From an uncultured Faecalibacterium sp. (lineage in GTDB: Bacteria > Bacillota > Clostridia > Oscillospirales > Ruminococcaceae): a stretch of 7,471 nt of DNA. The translations under genes were made by a program, and so were the position numbers. Below, piece after piece: positions 1 to 6,291 of this stretch. The first letter of the stretch is position 1. Every line of letters begins with the position of its first letter. The stretch covers positions 1 through 7,471 of the forward strand of contig CAMFSB010000076.1 of the NCBI GenBank assembly GCA_945982465.1, in the 5' to 3' direction. The notes beneath the pieces are model-generated. The model did no database searches. It was not told where the DNA came from and saw nothing but the letters and a program-made list of their open reading frames with translations.

Positions 1-1395
1 CGCGCTGCCCAGCGTCTGGGGCGTCCAAAGCGTGACCTCGTAGCCCTTTTTTTCCAGCGCGGCGCGGATGATATCCTCCAGCCCTTCGGCGCCGCCCGAG
101 GTAACGCCCTTGCCCATCTGGCTGGCGGAACGAGCGGTGCTCATCACATACAGCAGCACGCGGCGGTATTGTTCGGGCCGCAGCGGCAGCTGATGGCGCA
201 CGTCCTTGACCAGCGTAATGGCCTTGTCGGCCGCACGCACCGCCATCTGCACGTGCTCCTCGCAGCCGATCCAGGCAAGCTGTTCGGCCGGGGGCGCCAG
301 CGTGCCCTGCTCGGCCTTGCGGCGGTGCAGGCCGATGGACGCCTTGGTGGCCAGGATGCGCGCCAGCGCGTCGTGCAGGCGCTCGGCCGTAATAAAGCCG
401 CTGCGCACCGCGTCGCGCACGCAGGCAAAGTCTTCGTCCACATCGTTAAAGCCCAGCAGCATATCGCAGCCTGCGGCAATGCAGGCGGGCAGGGCCTTGG
501 TACGCGGCATGGCAAAAAAGCCCAGCATGTTGGTCTGGTCAGTGACCACCATACCGTTGAAGCCCAGCTTGCCGCGCAGCAGCCCGCCGATCAGCTCGGG
601 CGACATGCAGGCGGTGACCATCTCCTCGTCCTTCAGGGCGGGGTTGAGCGCGCGCTGGTAGGCGGGCAGCGTAAAGTGCCCCACCATGATGGTCTTGACG
701 CCCCGCTGGATGCAGTGGGCGTATACCTTGCCAAAGGTGGCGTCCCATTCCTCGCAGCTCAGGCCGTTGTTCCCCTGCACGATGTGCTGGTCGCGCTCCT
801 CCCAGCCGTCGCCCGGGAAATGTTTGAGGCAGGGCACAAAGTTCTGCTCCTCCACGCCGCGGATGAACTGATCCACGCAGGTGATGACCCGGTCGGCGTT
901 GTTGCCGAACGCCCGGGTGTTCACCAGGCAGTTGCGCCAGTTCAGCAGGATGTCGCCCACCGGCTCGAACGTCCAGTTGAAGCCCACGGCCCCCAGCTCG
1001 CGGCAGGCCGCGCGGGCGATGTCGTAGGCCACCTGGCCGTCGTCGGGGGCGGCGCCGGCCTGGGCGGCCGTGGCGATCATGGTGCCGTGCTTGAGCCGGC
1101 CGTCGGCGCCGGTGCCGCAGTCCGCCGAGATCAGCAGCGGGATCTTGGCGTTATCCTGCATTTGGGCCAGCGTTTCGCGGGCCTCGGCGCTTTCCAGCTC
1201 ACCGGCGCGGAACGAGCACCCGCCCACCGGGTGCGTTTGCAGAAATTCCACCAGGCCCGCCCGGTCGCGGCCGATCAGCGGGTCGGCGAACAGCTGCCAG
1301 ACTTTTTCGTCCTCGGTCATGCCTGCGATGGTCTGTTCCACCCAGGCGGCGTCCCCATCCGAAAGGTAAAACGGGTTGCCCTTTAAATCCACCAT
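1..1395 (-). CDS. Family 3 glycoside hydrolase, beta-N-acetylhexosaminidase-like (3' end cut by window edge)
   Basis: The frame is open from the ATG at 1395 to base 1, giving 465 residues with no stop, so the C-terminus lies outside the window. The start is supported by AAAGGAGG at 1406-1413. The N-terminal TIM-barrel domain shows MTEDEKVWQLF (26-36), KHFPGDG (191-197) and the likely nucleophile Asp286 in VVTD. Asp202-Gln-His204 follows the KHF motif and matches the Asp-His acid/base dyad of NagZ/Nag3-type GH3 enzymes, rather than the distal acid/base of beta-glucosidases. The usual KHFPGHG reads GDG here. From about residue 386 (AADKAITLVKD) a GH3 C-terminal alpha/beta domain begins. No signal peptide is visible, so it should act in the cytoplasm on an imported glycoside. 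Family knowledge: GH3 members with this dyad cleave GlcNAc-type glycosides, and some are phosphorylases. It is the last gene seen in the cluster and sits just after a terminator. The exact substrate is unknown. Confidence 0.9.
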   Translation of the reverse strand, partial: MVDLKGNPFYLSDGDAAWVEQTIAGMTEDEKVWQLFADPLIGRDRAGLVEFLQTHPVGGCSFRAGELESAEARETLAQMQDNAKIPLLISADCGTGADGRLKHGTMIATAAQAGAAPDDGQVAYDIARAACRELGAVGFNWTFEPVGDILLNWRNCLVNTRAFGNNADRVITCVDQFIRGVEEQNFVPCLKHFPGDGWEERDQHIVQGNNGLSCEEWDATFGKVYAHCIQRGVKTIMVGHFTLPAYQRALNPALKDEEMVTACMSPELIGGLLRGKLGFNGMVVTDQTNMLGFFAMPRTKALPACIAAGCDMLLGFNDVDEDFACVRDAVRSGFITAERLHDALARILATKASIGLHRRKAEQGTLAPPAEQLAWIGCEEHVQMAVRAADKAITLVKDVRHQLPLRPEQYRRVLLYVMSTARSASQMGKGVTSGGAEGLEDIIRAALEKKGYEVTLWTPQTLGSA

Positions 1396-1405
1396 TGTGC
1401 CGCAG

Positions 1406-1413
1406 CCTCCTTT
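1406..1413 (-). promoter_or_regulatory. Ribosome binding site of the GH3 gene
   Basis: AAAGGAGG on the minus strand lies 10 bases before the ATG at 1395. It starts only about 7 bases after the T-tract of the upstream terminator. This leaves no room for a separate promoter between the terminator and the gene. Confidence 0.8.
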
Positions 1414-1420
1414 ACAGCAG

Positions 1421-1451
1421 AAAAAGCAGCCGCCCCGGCAAAGGGCGGCTG
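1421..1451 (-). terminator. Rho-independent terminator between the PGI-like and GH3 genes
   Basis: On the minus strand CAGCCGCCC (1451-1443) pairs perfectly over 9 bp with GGGCGGCTG (1435-1427) around a 7-base loop, followed by C and five T (1425-1421). The stem is very GC-rich and the T-run follows at once, as in a classic intrinsic terminator. It begins 9 bases after the PGI-like stop codon. The GH3 ribosome binding site follows directly, so the hairpin probably lowers GH3 expression relative to the upstream genes through partial readthrough, or separates it from them (inference). Confidence 0.82.
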
Positions 1452-1460
1452 TTTGCGGGT

Positions 1461-2720
1461 TTACTTGCCCAGCGCCTGGAACATCCAGCCCTTGTAGGCT
1501 TCCACGCCGGGCTGGTCGAACGGATTGATGCCCAGCAGCTTGCCCGACAGATAGCACGCAAACTGGAAGAAGTAGAACAGCTGGCCAAAGTTGTATGCGT
1601 CCAGCGCAGGCACTTCAAAAATCAGGCAGGGCAGCTTTTCGCTGTGGGCCGTGACCGTGGCGTTGAACGCGATCTTGTTGATGTCGTAAAAATCCTTGCC
1701 GTTGAGGTAGTCGAAGTTGTCTTTTACGCCGTCGCTTTCCAGCACCAGGCTGTCCGCGCGCTCCTGCACGTCCAAAAACGTTTCAAACATCAGCGGCGCG
1801 CCGTCCTGAATGTACTGGCCCACGGCGTGCAGATCCTCCGAGAATTCGGCCGCCACAGGGAACAGGCCCTTGCCGTCCTTGCCCTCGCTCTCGGCAAACA
1901 GCTGGGTCCACCACTTGTAGAAGTAGCGGTACTGCGGCTCAAACGCAGCCAGCAGCTCCAGCTTATAGCCCTTTTGGTAATAGGCGTTGCGCAGCACGGC
2001 GTAGCGCAGCGCCAGGTTTTCGCCCGCGGCTTCGGCGTGCAGCCGGCGCTGCATATCGGCCGCGCCCTGCACCAGCGCGCGGATGTCCACACCAGCCACG
2101 GCCATGGGCAGCAGGCCCACATAGGTCATGGCAGTGTAGCGGCCGCCGATGTTGGTGGGGAAGGGCACAAAGGTATAGCCGTTGTCGGTGCAAAGCTGCT
2201 CCAGCGGCGAACCGAACGTACCGGTGCAGATCACCCGCGAAGCGGCCTCGGCCGGCGTATAGCGCTGGGCCAGCGCCTTGCGCAGAATGCGGAACGACGC
2301 GCCCGGCTCCAGCGTTTCAAAGTTTTTGGCGATGCAGTCGATGGCAAAATCCTTGCCCTCCAGGCTTTTGAGCATCCTGTTCAGGGCGTTGGCCGACAAC
2401 GTGTTGCCCGCGTAGATGATCTCGGGGCCATCGTCGGTTTTGAGCGCTTCGATCACGCTGCGGGCCGCATTGTTGGAGCCGCCCACGCCGATGAGCACAA
2501 AAGCGTCGCAGGTGGCGCGCACACGGGCGGCAATGGCTTCGATGTTGCGCAGGATCTCCTCACCGGCCCATTCCTGCACGTCCAGCCAGCCCTGGCTGTC
2601 GGCATACTGCGCCTCGCCCTGGCAGGCCTGAGCCAGCACCGGGGCGGCCGCCTGTACGGCGGCGTCCAGTTCCTCGGCGGAAACAACGTTCCGCTTATCC
2701 GCAAGTTTCAGCTTGAGCAT
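1461..2720 (-). CDS. Glucose-6-phosphate isomerase-like protein with altered phosphate loop
   Basis: The 419-residue protein belongs to the phosphoglucose isomerase family (aldose-ketose isomerisation, cytoplasmic), slightly shorter than the usual ~450-residue bacterial form. The first SIS domain has IGVGGS (77-82). The second half has IGGRYTAMT (191-199), ESEGKDGKGLFP (277-288), DLHAVGQYIQDG (296-307) and the C-terminal signature NPFDQPGVEAYK (399-410). Catalytic residues equivalent to Bacillus-type Glu290, His311 and Lys425 are present as Glu277, His298 and Lys410. The odd part is residues 131-138, AKNFETLE, where the family normally has SKSGTTTE or SKTFTTxE, the loop that grips the sugar phosphate: the Ser is Ala and a Thr is Glu. 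The isomerase chemistry is thus intact but the substrate may differ from glucose 6-phosphate (inference). It lies 58 bases after the PFK-like gene and ends just before a terminator. ATG at 2720 is preferred over the in-frame GTG at 2732 because the latter lies inside the ribosome binding site. Confidence 0.88.
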   Translation of the reverse strand: MLKLKLADKRNVVSAEELDAAVQAAAPVLAQACQGEAQYADSQGWLDVQEWAGEEILRNIEAIAARVRATCDAFVLIGVGGSNNAARSVIEALKTDDGPEIIYAGNTLSANALNRMLKSLEGKDFAIDCIAKNFETLEPGASFRILRKALAQRYTPAEAASRVICTGTFGSPLEQLCTDNGYTFVPFPTNIGGRYTAMTYVGLLPMAVAGVDIRALVQGAADMQRRLHAEAAGENLALRYAVLRNAYYQKGYKLELLAAFEPQYRYFYKWWTQLFAESEGKDGKGLFPVAAEFSEDLHAVGQYIQDGAPLMFETFLDVQERADSLVLESDGVKDNFDYLNGKDFYDINKIAFNATVTAHSEKLPCLIFEVPALDAYNFGQLFYFFQFACYLSGKLLGINPFDQPGVEAYKGWMFQALGK

Positions 2721-2729
2721 ATGATCCAG

Positions 2730-2735
2730 CACCTC
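2730..2735 (-). promoter_or_regulatory. Ribosome binding site that fixes the PGI-like start
   Basis: GAGGTG on the minus strand stands 9 bases before the ATG at 2720. The upstream candidate GTG (2732-2730) is part of this motif and has no site of its own. The ATG is therefore the likelier start. Confidence 0.65.
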
Positions 2736-2740
2736 ATTTT

Positions 2741-2761
2741 CTGCGGCCCGCAGCCGCGGGC
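2741..2761 (-). other. Overlapping GC hairpins between PFK-like and PGI-like genes
   Basis: Two mutually exclusive inverted repeats share bases. One has 5 bp arms at 2741-2745 and 2749-2753 with a 3-base loop. The other has 6 bp arms, all G/C, at 2746-2751 and 2756-2761 with a 4-base loop. Neither is followed by a T-run on the minus strand, so this is not a terminator. It could stabilise or help process the transcript, or be chance in GC-rich DNA. Confidence 0.3.
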
Positions 2762-2778
2762 GCGTGTAATCCAGTGGT

Positions 2779-3942
2779 TTATTCGCTTCGCAGATCCATC
2801 AGTTTGGGCAGCGGCGAGCCGATCAGCGGGCGCACCCAGTTTTTGTAGGCTTCGGTCACGCCGTTGCCCTCGGCGTTGATGAATGCGTCCGGCATTTTGG
2901 CTTCGGTCATCATCACATCCTGAATATCGGCCAGGAAGGTTTCGGTGGCAAATGTTTCGCCCGGCAGGCGGCCCAGGGCCACCATTTTGCCGCATTCGCC
3001 GGCCACGGCGGCGCGCACGGCGGCACGGCCGCAGGCTTCGGCCTCGGCGCGGTCGGTCTCGCTCTGCCACGCGATGGACGCGCGGCCCAGCAGGCCCGGC
3101 TTTTCGGCCCGGGCCTTGTAGCCCAGCTTTTTGGTGATCAGGTTGGCCAGATGGGCCGACACATCCCCAAAGTAGGTGGCCCGGCCCACCGTGAAGATCG
3201 GCTCCACGATGGGGGTGCCGTCGGCATAGTGCAGCCCCTCGCTGGCCACGATGACGCCATGGCCTTTTTGGTCGATCAGGCGGCGCACATCGCGCAGAAA
3301 CGCCTCCTCGTCAAAGGCGCGCTCGGGCAGGTAGATCAAATCCGGGCCATGGGCGTAGCTGTCGGTGGCAAGGCTGGCAGCCGCCGTCACCCAGCCGGCA
3401 TTGCGGCCCAGCGCCTCGATGACCACCACGTGGATGGGCAGGCCCTCCACGTCGCAGCACACCTCGGCCACGCTGCCCGCCATGTAGCGGGCGGCACTGC
3501 CAAAGCCGGGGGAATGGTCGGTGACGGCCAGGTCGTTGTCCATGGTTTTGGGCACGCCGATCACGCGGATGTCCTTATCCTTGCAGCGGGCGTAGATCTT
3601 GCCGCAGGTGTCCTGCGTGCCGTTGCCGCCGTTCATCAGCACATAGCGGATGTTGTATTTTTCAAACAGAGGCACCATGGCCTCGTATTCGGGAGCCTCC
3701 AGCGCGTCGCGGCTGGTGCCGATGGCAGAGGCCGGGCTGGACAAAAGGCCGTGCAGCTGCTGCTCGGTCAGGTCGGTCACATCGCGCAGCTGCTCTTTCA
3801 AAAAGCCGCCCGTGCCGCCGATGGCGGCATAGACGCGCTCTACCTCCGGCGAAGCCTGCGCCTCGCGGATCACGCCGTAGAGCGAAGCGTTGATGACGGC
3901 GGTGGGGCCGCCGCCGTGCATTACGATCAGGTTGCCTGCCAT
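2779..3942 (-). CDS. 6-phosphofructokinase-like protein, PPi-type clade
   Basis: The 387-residue cytoplasmic protein has the phosphofructokinase fold: GGGPTAVINAS (10-20), GGNGT (105-109), PKTMDND (131-137), PGFGSAARYMA (145-155), EALGRNAGW (176-184) and SEG (234-236). It should transfer a phosphoryl group to C1 of a fructose 6-phosphate-like sugar before aldol cleavage. Asp135 is the expected catalytic base, and Arg278 and Arg287 match the two arginines that hold the 6-phosphate in E. coli PfkA (Arg243, Arg252). Donor residues disagree: Lys132 in PKT is typical of PPi enzymes, but Gly108 (where PPi enzymes usually have Asp) is ATP-like. The stretch 283-297, GLLGRASIAWQSETD, aligns with the LQRC.AH.AS.TD stretch I recall from PPi-type relatives, with the Gln as Gly286 and the His as Ala291. 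The start at 3942 has a perfect AAAGGAGG at 3949-3956. It follows the LarA-like gene by 25 bases. The fold is secure; donor and acceptor are not. Confidence 0.88.
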   Translation of the reverse strand: MAGNLIVMHGGGPTAVINASLYGVIREAQASPEVERVYAAIGGTGGFLKEQLRDVTDLTEQQLHGLLSSPASAIGTSRDALEAPEYEAMVPLFEKYNIRYVLMNGGNGTQDTCGKIYARCKDKDIRVIGVPKTMDNDLAVTDHSPGFGSAARYMAGSVAEVCCDVEGLPIHVVVIEALGRNAGWVTAAASLATDSYAHGPDLIYLPERAFDEEAFLRDVRRLIDQKGHGVIVASEGLHYADGTPIVEPIFTVGRATYFGDVSAHLANLITKKLGYKARAEKPGLLGRASIAWQSETDRAEAEACGRAAVRAAVAGECGKMVALGRLPGETFATETFLADIQDVMMTEAKMPDAFINAEGNGVTEAYKNWVRPLIGSPLPKLMDLRSE

Positions 3943-3967
3943 GGTGCGCCTCCTTTGCCGGTGCGGA

Positions 3968-5401
3968 TCAGCAGCAGCCGCAGCCGCCGTTCGGGCGGTG
4001 GCCGTAGGCGTCCATGCAGTCGTCCGCGGGGTTCTTCATGCACAGGTGCACGCTGGTGGTCTTGAAGGTCAGCGGCAGGGCCAGGATGTTGGGGTTTTCG
4101 CCCACATACTTCTTCTTGGCGTCGGCCAGGGCTTCCTCAAAGGTGGCGCGGGTCTTGAGGCCCATGCCGCGGGCATAGCCCGGGTCCTCGGCGCCCACGA
4201 TGTAGATGGCGCTGGTGTTCATTTCGGCGATGTGGCCGCAGCTCATCATCGAGAAGCCATGGAACGGATGGAATGCATTGGCAAAGCGGTATTTGCGGAT
4301 GTATTCCTCGTTGGTGGCGAAATACTCGCCCAGGCGGTTCATGTCGGGCAGCTCGTTCATCTGGTCGTGCTGGAACCACTCGTAGCACTCGCGCAGGTAG
4401 GGCCATTTCTGGTCGTTGAAGAAGCCGTTGCACAAGCTGGAGCAGATGATCACGCAGTGGTCGCTCATCACGCGCTTGAAGCGCAGCACCTGGGCGCTGA
4501 GCGCCTGCATCATCATGATGGGGTTGGTGCCCATGCCGTTGCCGTAGTGGAACTTCTGCGGCATACCGAACACCAGCACGTCGTACTTCTTTTCGGCCCA
4601 GTGCACATAGGTGCGCTGGTCGGCCACCTTCCAGCTAATGGGCATCATCTCTTTGGCATAGCCCGAGAAGATGGCGATCTGGCGGCTCTGGGAGTCCAGC
4701 ACGGCGTCGCAGCAGAAGAACGGATGGCCCATGGCCTCTTCCATCTTCATGCTGATCTCGTTGAACTTATCGCGCATCAGGCTGCCGCCGTTGACGGGGG
4801 TAAAGTCGTCGCGGTGCATGACGGCCGGCACGTGGTGGCTGGCGATGCTCTTCCAGTTGGTGATGCCGGTGGCGCTGTGCTTGTAGCCGCCCGAATAGCC
4901 GCCGTAGGGGTTGCCGTTCACATGGCCGATCAGGATGGGCAAATCGCACTCGTAGACATACTTGTTCATCCACACCGGGTCGCCGCGGTCGGTCAGGCCC
5001 AGGTCCACCATGTGGGCGGGGTCCTCGGAATCGTGGCTGATGATCTGGCCGGTGGGCCGGCCGTGGGCGAGGCGGAACCGGATGGCCTGTTGCGCCACGC
5101 CCACGCTGTACAGTTCGCGCAGGATGTACTTGATGGACAGCTTGCGGTGGCTGGTGGCATGCTCGCCGCCCTTGACGCGGTCCGGCACCACGAACACCAC
5201 CTTGCTGCCCTTGTGGGCCAGCTCGGTGACGGGCTTCATGCCGATGGGGTTGTGCAGGCTTTCCATGTAGGCGGCTTCCAGCTGGTCCTCGGGGATATAA
5301 TCCGGGTCGGGGACGGTGATGCCGGGGATGAACTCGTCGGTGTTGTCCGGCAGGTTGGCGCCCATGGTGCCGGCGCCGTACTCAAACTCAAAATGCTTCA
5401 T
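3968..5401 (-). CDS. LarA-like nickel-pincer racemase/epimerase homologue (DUF2088 family)
   Basis: The 477-residue protein resembles nickel-dependent lactate racemase LarA and its homologues, cytoplasmic enzymes that use a nickel-pincer nucleotide to shift hydride at an alpha-hydroxyacid carbon. The core GGYSGGYK (167-174) supplies Lys174, matching LarA Lys184, which tethers the cofactor. His190, 16 residues on, matches the nickel-binding His200. The position of catalytic His174 is Asn164. His113 in LAHGRPTG may stand for His108. The N-terminal VVPDR (71-75) resembles the family D.TR stretch. A second lobe is recognisable around 211-250 (MEEAMGHPFFCCDAVLD part). The protein is longer than LarA (~425 residues) and ends in GGCGCC. 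No larB, larC or larE cofactor genes lie in the window. AAGGAG at 5407-5412 supports the start, 43 bases after the TPI-like stop. Placement among glycolysis-like genes suggests a sugar-derived hydroxyacid or hydroxy-carbonyl substrate (inference); lactate itself is unproven. Confidence 0.82.
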   Translation of the reverse strand: MKHFEFEYGAGTMGANLPDNTDEFIPGITVPDPDYIPEDQLEAAYMESLHNPIGMKPVTELAHKGSKVVFVVPDRVKGGEHATSHRKLSIKYILRELYSVGVAQQAIRFRLAHGRPTGQIISHDSEDPAHMVDLGLTDRGDPVWMNKYVYECDLPILIGHVNGNPYGGYSGGYKHSATGITNWKSIASHHVPAVMHRDDFTPVNGGSLMRDKFNEISMKMEEAMGHPFFCCDAVLDSQSRQIAIFSGYAKEMMPISWKVADQRTYVHWAEKKYDVLVFGMPQKFHYGNGMGTNPIMMMQALSAQVLRFKRVMSDHCVIICSSLCNGFFNDQKWPYLRECYEWFQHDQMNELPDMNRLGEYFATNEEYIRKYRFANAFHPFHGFSMMSCGHIAEMNTSAIYIVGAEDPGYARGMGLKTRATFEEALADAKKKYVGENPNILALPLTFKTTSVHLCMKNPADDCMDAYGHRPNGGCGCC

Positions 5402-5406
5402 GGTTT

Positions 5407-5412
5407 CTCCTT
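5407..5412 (-). promoter_or_regulatory. Ribosome binding site of the LarA-like gene
   Basis: AAGGAG on the minus strand, 5 bases before the ATG at 5401. It supports this start over internal methionines. The 43-base gap to the upstream gene holds no clear hairpin or promoter, so the genes are probably co-transcribed. Confidence 0.75.
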
Positions 5413-5444
5413 CCGTTTATAAAAGAGGGCAGGCGGCAGGGCCG

Positions 5445-6290
5445 TTACTTGCCCATGTACAGGTGGATGATGTCCAGGTATTCGTCCGGGTAAAAGCCGA
5501 TCTCGCCGGCAAAGCGGGTCAGGGCGATCAGGCCGCCGTCGATCTCGGGGATGGAGGCCAGCATCTCGGCATTGTCGGTTTTCAGGCCGCCGCCGTACAC
5601 CACATCCATGCCGCCGGTCTGCTCCTTGACAAAGCGGGCGATCTTGGTGATGTAGGGCTTGTCGGCCGGGGTCTTGCCCGGGCCGATGGACCAGATGGGC
5701 TCGTAGGCGATGACCACCTTGCTCTTGTCCACGCCGTCCAGCCCGATGGAAAGCTGCTTGCCCAGCACCTGCTGCCAGGTGTCCTGCTCCTCGCTCTTTT
5801 CGCCGATGCAGTACAGCACGGTCAGGCCGCGTGCCACCGCGCACTTGATCTCCTGGTTCAGCAGGCGGTTGACCGCCTCGGCCGCGGCCGGGCCGGTCAC
5901 GCCGGCTTCGGCCAGCACGCCCATTTTGTCGTTGCGCTCCTCACAGTGGCCGATCAGGGTGCTTTCGCAGCCCATGGCCTGCACCGCCGAAGCGCTGCGG
6001 TTGGTGGTCAGCGCGCCGAAGTTGCCGCCCACGGCGGTGTCCACCCGGTACACGCCCTGGCTGCCCAGCTTGAGCGGGCGGCCCGGCTGGTGGGCCGCCG
6101 CGGCGCCCAGCAGGTGCGCCTCGGGCAGGTACATGGCAAACTCCACCTCGGCGGGGTCGTAGTGGGCCAGGCCGTCCTGCGTGCCGCGCACGATGGCGGC
6201 GCCCCAGTCGGCCATGGGGGCCAGGCGGTTCACGCCGCCCAGTTCCACGGGAACGTCAAAGCGCTTCAGGTTCAGAAAAATATGTTTCAT
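5445..6290 (-). CDS. Divergent triosephosphate isomerase-like protein
   Basis: The 281-residue protein has a TIM-barrel isomerase signature, somewhat longer than the usual ~250. Catalytic residues are all recognisable: Asn7-Leu-Lys9 (family NxK), His115 in IGHCEER (family GHSER, with Cys116 replacing the normal Ser) and Glu197 in AYEPIW, followed by a loop-6-like SIGPGKTP (201-208). It should interconvert a ketose and an aldose by proton transfer. Two phosphate-binding segments are changed: the family YGGS reads YGGG (232-235), and the GGAS gripper before the last helix reads ALTR (256-259). The substrate may therefore not be plain DHAP/glyceraldehyde 3-phosphate (inference); a divergent but functional TPI is the alternative. 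The start follows the aldolase TGA by one base (TGA-G-ATG), with AAAGGGTG 9 bases upstream, which implies translational coupling. An in-frame extension to 6419 would run into the aldolase gene and is not favoured. Confidence 0.85.
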   Translation of the reverse strand: MKHIFLNLKRFDVPVELGGVNRLAPMADWGAAIVRGTQDGLAHYDPAEVEFAMYLPEAHLLGAAAAHQPGRPLKLGSQGVYRVDTAVGGNFGALTTNRSASAVQAMGCESTLIGHCEERNDKMGVLAEAGVTGPAAAEAVNRLLNQEIKCAVARGLTVLYCIGEKSEEQDTWQQVLGKQLSIGLDGVDKSKVVIAYEPIWSIGPGKTPADKPYITKIARFVKEQTGGMDVVYGGGLKTDNAEMLASIPEIDGGLIALTRFAGEIGFYPDEYLDIIHLYMGK

Positions 6291-6291
6291 C

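Noticed and set aside
1461..2732. GTG start of the PGI-like gene at 2732
   Set aside because: The GTG is part of the GAGGTG ribosome binding site for the ATG at 2720.
3968..5401. Naming the LarA-like gene larA
   Set aside because: One catalytic histidine is Asn, length and C-terminus differ, and no larB, larC or larE is nearby. Lactate racemase activity cannot be claimed.
169..5422. Long plus-strand open frames (for example 169-1386, 1395-2879, 3890-5422)
   Set aside because: They lie opposite well-supported genes, are rich in Ala, Val, His and Gly as expected from the reverse of GC-rich codons, and show no recognisable domains. They are shadows.
5402..5444. Possible promoter in the gap between TPI-like and LarA-like genes
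   Set aside because: The A/T-rich patch is too short and has no spaced -35/-10 pair; co-transcription is the simpler reading.
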